Shown here piece after piece: positions 12,940 to 16,064 of a stretch of DNA of 16,064 bases. Under the pieces are notes generated by a model, which was given only the letters and a program-made list of their open reading frames with translations, had not been told where the DNA came from and did not search any database. The DNA is from CAYZDV01 sp964477275 (GTDB lineage Bacteria > Acidobacteriota > Aminicenantia > Aminicenantales > Aminicenantaceae): positions 1 through 16,064 of the forward strand of contig CAYZDV010000037.1 of NCBI GenBank assembly GCA_964477275.1, given 5' to 3'. The translations under genes and the position numbers were made by a program. Every line of letters starts with the position of its first letter. Within the stretch, counting starts at the first letter, position 1.

Positions 12940-12968
12940 TATATACCAGAAAACCGTTCTCGTCACAA
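12940..12968 (-). promoter_or_regulatory. Promoter of the HAD hydrolase gene
   Basis: On the minus strand TTGTGA (12963-12968, 4/6), a 17-base spacer ending in TGG, and TATATA (12940-12945, 4/6) form an extended -10 promoter. Its start would be about 28 bases before the ATG. Confidence 0.55.
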
Positions 12969-13000
12969 CTAAAAAAATGCGGAATTTCATCTTGAAAATT

Positions 13001-13029
13001 TTGACATCGCTTTGGCCCTGTGGTAAGAA
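13001..13029 (+). promoter_or_regulatory. Promoter of the MFS transporter gene
   Basis: A perfect TTGACA (13001-13006) is followed by a 17-base spacer ending in TGG and then TAAGAA (13024-13029, 3/6). The start would be near 13036, about 65 bases before the ATG. The divergent HAD promoter lies only 33 bases away, so one regulator could affect both. Confidence 0.5.
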
Positions 13030-13101
13030 CAGGTTTCCCTGGCCGGAGCTGAGAATGGAACCCCATGTGCTCGAAACTCTCCCGAAAAAGGCTGCCCATC
13101 C

Positions 13102-14436
13102 ATGACGCAGACCGTTGTTCACCCGGCTTCTCCCTTCCATCCTTCCCGACCCCTCTTCCGCTTTATCATCCTGATTTTTGTCGCCTCCCTCAGCATGGGC
13201 TCCTATTTTGCTTATGACATCATCGGCGCGATCGCGCCGTCGCTGGTCGAAGAACTGGGGGTGAAGAGGGGAACGCTGGGCACCTTCTTTCTCATGTACA
13301 GTATCGGCGCCATCCTGGCTGTGTTCATTGGAGGCATTCTCATCGACCGACTGGGAACCCGCAAGGCGAGCATCCTGTTCTCGATTCTGGTCCTCTCCGG
13401 GGCAACTCTTGTCTGGCTGGCCAGAAGCATTCCCCTTTTCCTCATCGGCCGTTTCATCTTCGGCGCCGGTTCAGAGCCCCTGATCGTCGCCCAGAGCGCC
13501 ATCCTCGCCCGCTGGTTCAAGGGAAAGGAACTGGCCTTTTCCTTCGGCATCGCCCTCACCGTCAGCCGTCTCGGCTCGCTTTTTGCCTTTAACACCGGCG
13601 AGCTCATCGCCGACCATTTCGGCGGATTCCGCTACGCTCTGCTCGTCGCGGTCCTGGCCTGCGCCGTCTCCCTTACGGCCAATATCTCCTACATTCTCCT
13701 CGACCTCAGAGGGGAGCGCCTTCTCCGGCTGAAAGACGGGACTGAAGAGAAGGTCGTTTTCAGGGACGTCAAGGAATTCAAGCCGAGTTTCTGGTACGTG
13801 ACCCTGCTCTGCGTTACCTTCTACTCGGCAATTTTCCCGTTTACCAACCTCTCCACTGACTTTTTTGTGGACAAATGGGGCGTCGCCCGGGTGGCCGAAG
13901 TCAGTGGAGGTTTTCTCTACAGGGTCTTTCTCAACTTCCTTCATGTGTTCAGCACAGCCGGAGGGATCACTTCCATCATCATATTTGCCTCCATGATCCT
14001 GGCGCCCTTCGCCGGACGGCTGGTGGACAAAATCGGAAAACGGGCGAGCCTGATGATCATCGGCTCGCTGCTGATGATCCCCAGCCATCTGACAATGGGG
14101 TTAACCACAATCTATCCGGTATACCCCATGATCATCCTGGGAGCTTCTTTTGTCCTGGTTCCGGCTGCGATGTGGCCTTCCATCCCCCTCATCGTGCGCA
14201 GGAACCGGGTGGGCACAGCTTTCGGGCTGATGACCGCCATCCAGAATATCGGACTCGGTCTCTTCCCGGTCCTCAACGGCATTCTTCGCGATTTGACCCA
14301 GACTTACACCAGCAGCCAGATCATGTTCGCCAGCCTGGGTCTTTTCGGGCTTGTTTTCGCCTTCCTGCTCAAAAGGGCGGATGAGCGCGAAGGCGGCGGT
14401 CTGGAGAGGATGGACAGGACACCTCGCCCGTCATGA
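13102..14436 (+). CDS. Major facilitator superfamily transporter
   Basis: The 444-residue protein has about 12 hydrophobic segments in two halves split by a charged loop (about residues 203-228). MFS motif A appears in both halves: GGILIDRLGTRKAS (77-90) and FAGRLVDKIGKRAS (303-316). An RFIFGAGSEP stretch (117-126) fits the motif-B-like region of helix 4. The transporter is in the inner membrane and likely moves a small solute with or against protons. The sequence resembles the MFSD1-like/nitrate-sugar-phosphate branch, but the substrate cannot be assigned. A GAAAAAGG run lies about 10 bases before the ATG. The last codons overlap the next gene's ATG by 4 bases, linking their expression. Confidence 0.9.
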   Translation: MTQTVVHPASPFHPSRPLFRFIILIFVASLSMGSYFAYDIIGAIAPSLVEELGVKRGTLGTFFLMYSIGAILAVFIGGILIDRLGTRKASILFSILVLSGATLVWLARSIPLFLIGRFIFGAGSEPLIVAQSAILARWFKGKELAFSFGIALTVSRLGSLFAFNTGELIADHFGGFRYALLVAVLACAVSLTANISYILLDLRGERLLRLKDGTEEKVVFRDVKEFKPSFWYVTLLCVTFYSAIFPFTNLSTDFFVDKWGVARVAEVSGGFLYRVFLNFLHVFSTAGGITSIIIFASMILAPFAGRLVDKIGKRASLMIIGSLLMIPSHLTMGLTTIYPVYPMIILGASFVLVPAAMWPSIPLIVRRNRVGTAFGLMTAIQNIGLGLFPVLNGILRDLTQTYTSSQIMFASLGLFGLVFAFLLKRADEREGGGLERMDRTPRPS

Positions 14437-14786
14437 AAAGCTGCCCCTACTGCAACGGAAAAATCCCGGAGAAAGAGCCCGTCTGCCCCCGCTGCGGGAA
14501 AGAATACTGGCAGCCGGAACAGGAGGAGATCGCAGCGAGCGAAAAACTTGAAGAAGAGGCAGAAATGGCAGGCTGTTTGTCCCTCCTGCTCCTTCCTTTT
14601 GTCATCGCTCTTGCCTCAACCCTGCTTCTCATCGGAGTGGGATTTCTTCTCCACCTCCTCGTTCACTTTGAGAGCAACCAGATCAAAATCACCTGGGTTG
14701 GAGCCTCGCTTGCCCTGGGCCTTATCATCTACCGTTGCCTTTCAAAAAAGAGAAAACTCAAAACCACGAATTTCGATAAAATTTGA
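14433..14786 (+). CDS. Zinc-ribbon protein with two membrane helices
   Basis: The 117-residue protein starts with a four-cysteine zinc ribbon (C4-x2-C7, C18-x2-C21: SCPYC...VCPRC). An acidic linker follows (about 28-45). Two hydrophobic helices lie at about 47-77 and 86-101, before a basic tail. Such zinc-ribbon membrane proteins are common and uncharacterised. The ribbon would lie in the cytoplasm. The ATGA overlap with the MFS gene suggests joint translation, so a role in transporter assembly or regulation is possible but only inferred. Its 3' end directly abuts the amidase relic, so the native C-terminus may have been altered by the same rearrangement. Confidence 0.72.
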   Translation: MKSCPYCNGKIPEKEPVCPRCGKEYWQPEQEEIAASEKLEEEAEMAGCLSLLLLPFVIALASTLLLIGVGFLLHLLVHFESNQIKITWVGASLALGLIIYRCLSKKRKLKTTNFDKI

Positions 14787-14817
14787 AAGTGGAGGAGCTC
14801 GAGAAATTCATCCGCAA

Positions 14818-15024
14818 TGGAACTCTTACGGAGGCAGCAACCTCCTCCTGACCAACCTCACCGGTCATCCCGCCGTGGTGGTGCCCAACGGATTCACGAA
14901 GGACGGGAGTCCCACCAGCATCTCCCTCATCGGTAATCTGTTCGAGGAGGCCAAAGCCCTTCGGGTCGCCAGGGCCTTCCAGGAGGCCGCAGGACATAAT
15001 CTGAAGCATCCCGGGATGAAGTGA
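14818..15024 (+). pseudogene. Amidase C-terminal fragment (amidase-signature family)
   Basis: The frame ending at 15024 reads NLLLTNLTGHPAVVVPNGF, then PTSISLIGNLFEEAKALRVA and HNLKHPGMK. This is the final 65-70 residues of an amidase-signature enzyme (AmiE/GatA-like), with its natural C-terminus. The Ser-Ser-Lys catalytic core (GGSS...) is absent, and nothing upstream in the frame resembles an amidase, so this is a 3' relic. Another frame just upstream (14789-14848) also reads like protein (VEELEKFIRNGTLTEAA) but ends at a TGA. A frameshift or a second fragment at the junction cannot be excluded. Confidence 0.75.
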
Positions 15025-15056
15025 TGTCGGGAATGATGAAGTCTTAAAGAACGATC

Positions 15057-15836
15057 TCAGAAAAGACCGGCAAAGAGAACGTCGGCATGAAAGAGATCCC
15101 AGGTCTTTTTCCTGGTGTTCCAATCCACTGTTTCTTTGACGGTAATGTAGATCCACAGGTTGTCGAAAAGTCTCAATTTCTGGATGTAGTATCGGGCAAC
15201 ATCAGAGATGCTGTCGACGATGATCTTGCCCACAGCTTGATTTTCCTCGTTGAGAACAACGATTCTCGAAATATCCTTTTCCGCTCCACCTTCCATCACC
15301 GTCTCCGTCTCCAGCCTGCCATAAACCTTCACCCGTTCCTTTCCCTCCCAGTCTTCTTTCTTCTCAAAGGAAAGGTTCCTCAGGGCCTGAACTTTTTCTC
15401 TCTCATGCAGGTGGAGATAATCATCGAGGGCCGGCTCTGCTGTTCTGGTGAAAACTGTCTTCCAGGCTCTCTCTCCCTCTTTGACGTCGATGCGCTTGGC
15501 AACCAGAATTGACGGCCAGTCGGCATTGAACTCCCCTTCGCCCCTGACTTCCCTGCCCACCAGCACGCTGACATCGCCGGAATCGACCTGACCCGGGACG
15601 ATGATGTCAAATCCCCGGGCCTCGGGGACATAGAGGTATTTCCCGATTCCCACTTTGGCCAGGCCGCCAAACTGAATGATTTGCAAACCCCCGGTCGTGC
15701 TCATGTCGGCTTCTGTCTTGCAGCCCTGGCCTGCGGCAATCACCAGGACAAAACCCAGGAGGCTTAACCACAGGAGTCGTGCGGGTTTTCCAAGAATTCC
15801 TTTGCCACCGGTTGATTTCTGTCTTATTAAAGTCAT
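15057..15836 (-). CDS. Hypothetical membrane-anchored or exported protein
   Basis: The 259-residue protein is not recognised. A basic N-terminus (residues 1-20) is followed by a hydrophobic segment (about 21-38, LLWLSLLGFVLVIAAGQGC). C39 follows small residues, but GQGC is not a standard lipobox, so lipid attachment is doubtful and a signal anchor is equally likely. The rest is soluble and beta-rich, with charged stretches (KKEDWEGKERVKVYGRLE) that recall OB-fold or other small beta-barrel periplasmic domains. This is only a visual impression. GGAGG stands 8 bases before the ATG, and an extended -10 promoter is found about 110 bases upstream. It converges on the amidase relic and has no visible operon partner. 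Confidence 0.75.
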   Translation of the reverse strand: MTLIRQKSTGGKGILGKPARLLWLSLLGFVLVIAAGQGCKTEADMSTTGGLQIIQFGGLAKVGIGKYLYVPEARGFDIIVPGQVDSGDVSVLVGREVRGEGEFNADWPSILVAKRIDVKEGERAWKTVFTRTAEPALDDYLHLHEREKVQALRNLSFEKKEDWEGKERVKVYGRLETETVMEGGAEKDISRIVVLNEENQAVGKIIVDSISDVARYYIQKLRLFDNLWIYITVKETVDWNTRKKTWDLFHADVLFAGLF

Positions 15837-15948
15837 GACTCATACCTCCAATACGTTAATCATTGATTGATACGAAGGTGGATCGGGGAACATGACTCTT
15901 CTCTTTCCGAAAAACATCCTTCTTTTTGATTATAAAAAATTAGCTTCA

Positions 15949-15977
15949 TTTATACCACTGCCAATTGTAAAAGTAAA
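15949..15977 (-). promoter_or_regulatory. Promoter of the hypothetical exported protein gene
   Basis: On the minus strand TTTACT (15972-15977, 4/6), a 17-base spacer ending in TGG, and TATAAA (15949-15954, 5/6) form an extended -10 promoter. Its start near 15942 leaves a leader of about 105 bases. A second TATAAT (15929-15934) just downstream lacks a -35. Confidence 0.5.
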
Positions 15978-16009
15978 GAGAAAAGAGAGAAGCGGAAGCA
16001 TCTTTTTCC

Positions 16010-16064
16010 CCGGGGTAAGGGCCATTTCCTTTTGAAATAGGATGGGTGGCATGGGGTGTCCCCC
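16010..16064. repeat. Possible edge of a REP-like or mobile element, cut by the window end
   Basis: The last 55 bases hold two small hairpins: ATTTC (16024-16028) with GAAAT (16034-16038), and GGGG (16053-16056) with CCCC (16060-16063). On the minus strand the sequence starts GGGGGACACCCCATG, a style I associate with intergenic elements near REP-associated transposases. The element is incomplete and the match is impressionistic. Confidence 0.25.

Overview
The window looks like chromosomal DNA from an anaerobic, didermic bacterium of moderate GC content. Supporting signs are an oxygen-sensitive class III ribonucleotide reductase with its radical-SAM activase, a lipoprotein-type SppA protease, a secreted amidohydrolase, and fragments of GH31 and GH29 glycosidases. 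The gene style recalls uncultured anaerobes such as Aminicenantota/Acidobacteriota, but no rRNA or other phylogenetic marker is present, so this is an inference only.

Layout. A 5'-truncated YegS-type lipid kinase (3-725, +) is followed by about 490 bases of non-coding DNA with hairpins and a tandem dispersed repeat. A complete AbiE type IV toxin-antitoxin pair (1218-2481, -) follows, with a perfect inverted repeat over its promoter. From 2585 to 4282 the DNA mixes decayed fragments with a second nucleotidyltransferase module. The fragments are an IS91-like transposase N-terminus fused in frame to a GH31 C-terminus (2585-2932) and a GH29 fucosidase piece fused in frame to an RDD-domain piece (3926-4282). 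Between them lies a two-gene module of a nucleotidyltransferase and a small basic protein (3105-3880). A secreted amidohydrolase (4283-5773, -) and the divergent sppA (5926-6897, +) come next.

The middle holds mostly minus-strand housekeeping genes: an OsmC-like protein, trmJ, and a 54-residue DUF6132-type membrane protein. These are followed by a tight dNTP operon nrdD - glutaredoxin-like - nrdG - dut (12047 down to 8602). That operon makes deoxynucleotides without oxygen, supplies a likely thiol reductant, and removes dUTP while providing dUMP for dTMP synthesis. A HAD hydrolase (-) and an MFS transporter (+) are divergently transcribed from adjacent promoters. The MFS gene overlaps a zinc-ribbon membrane protein by four bases. 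An amidase C-terminal remnant and an unrecognised membrane-anchored or secreted protein (15057-15836, -) close the window.

Several predicted promoters share one form: a -35 box, a 17-nt spacer, and TGG directly before the -10. No tRNA, rRNA or CRISPR array was seen.
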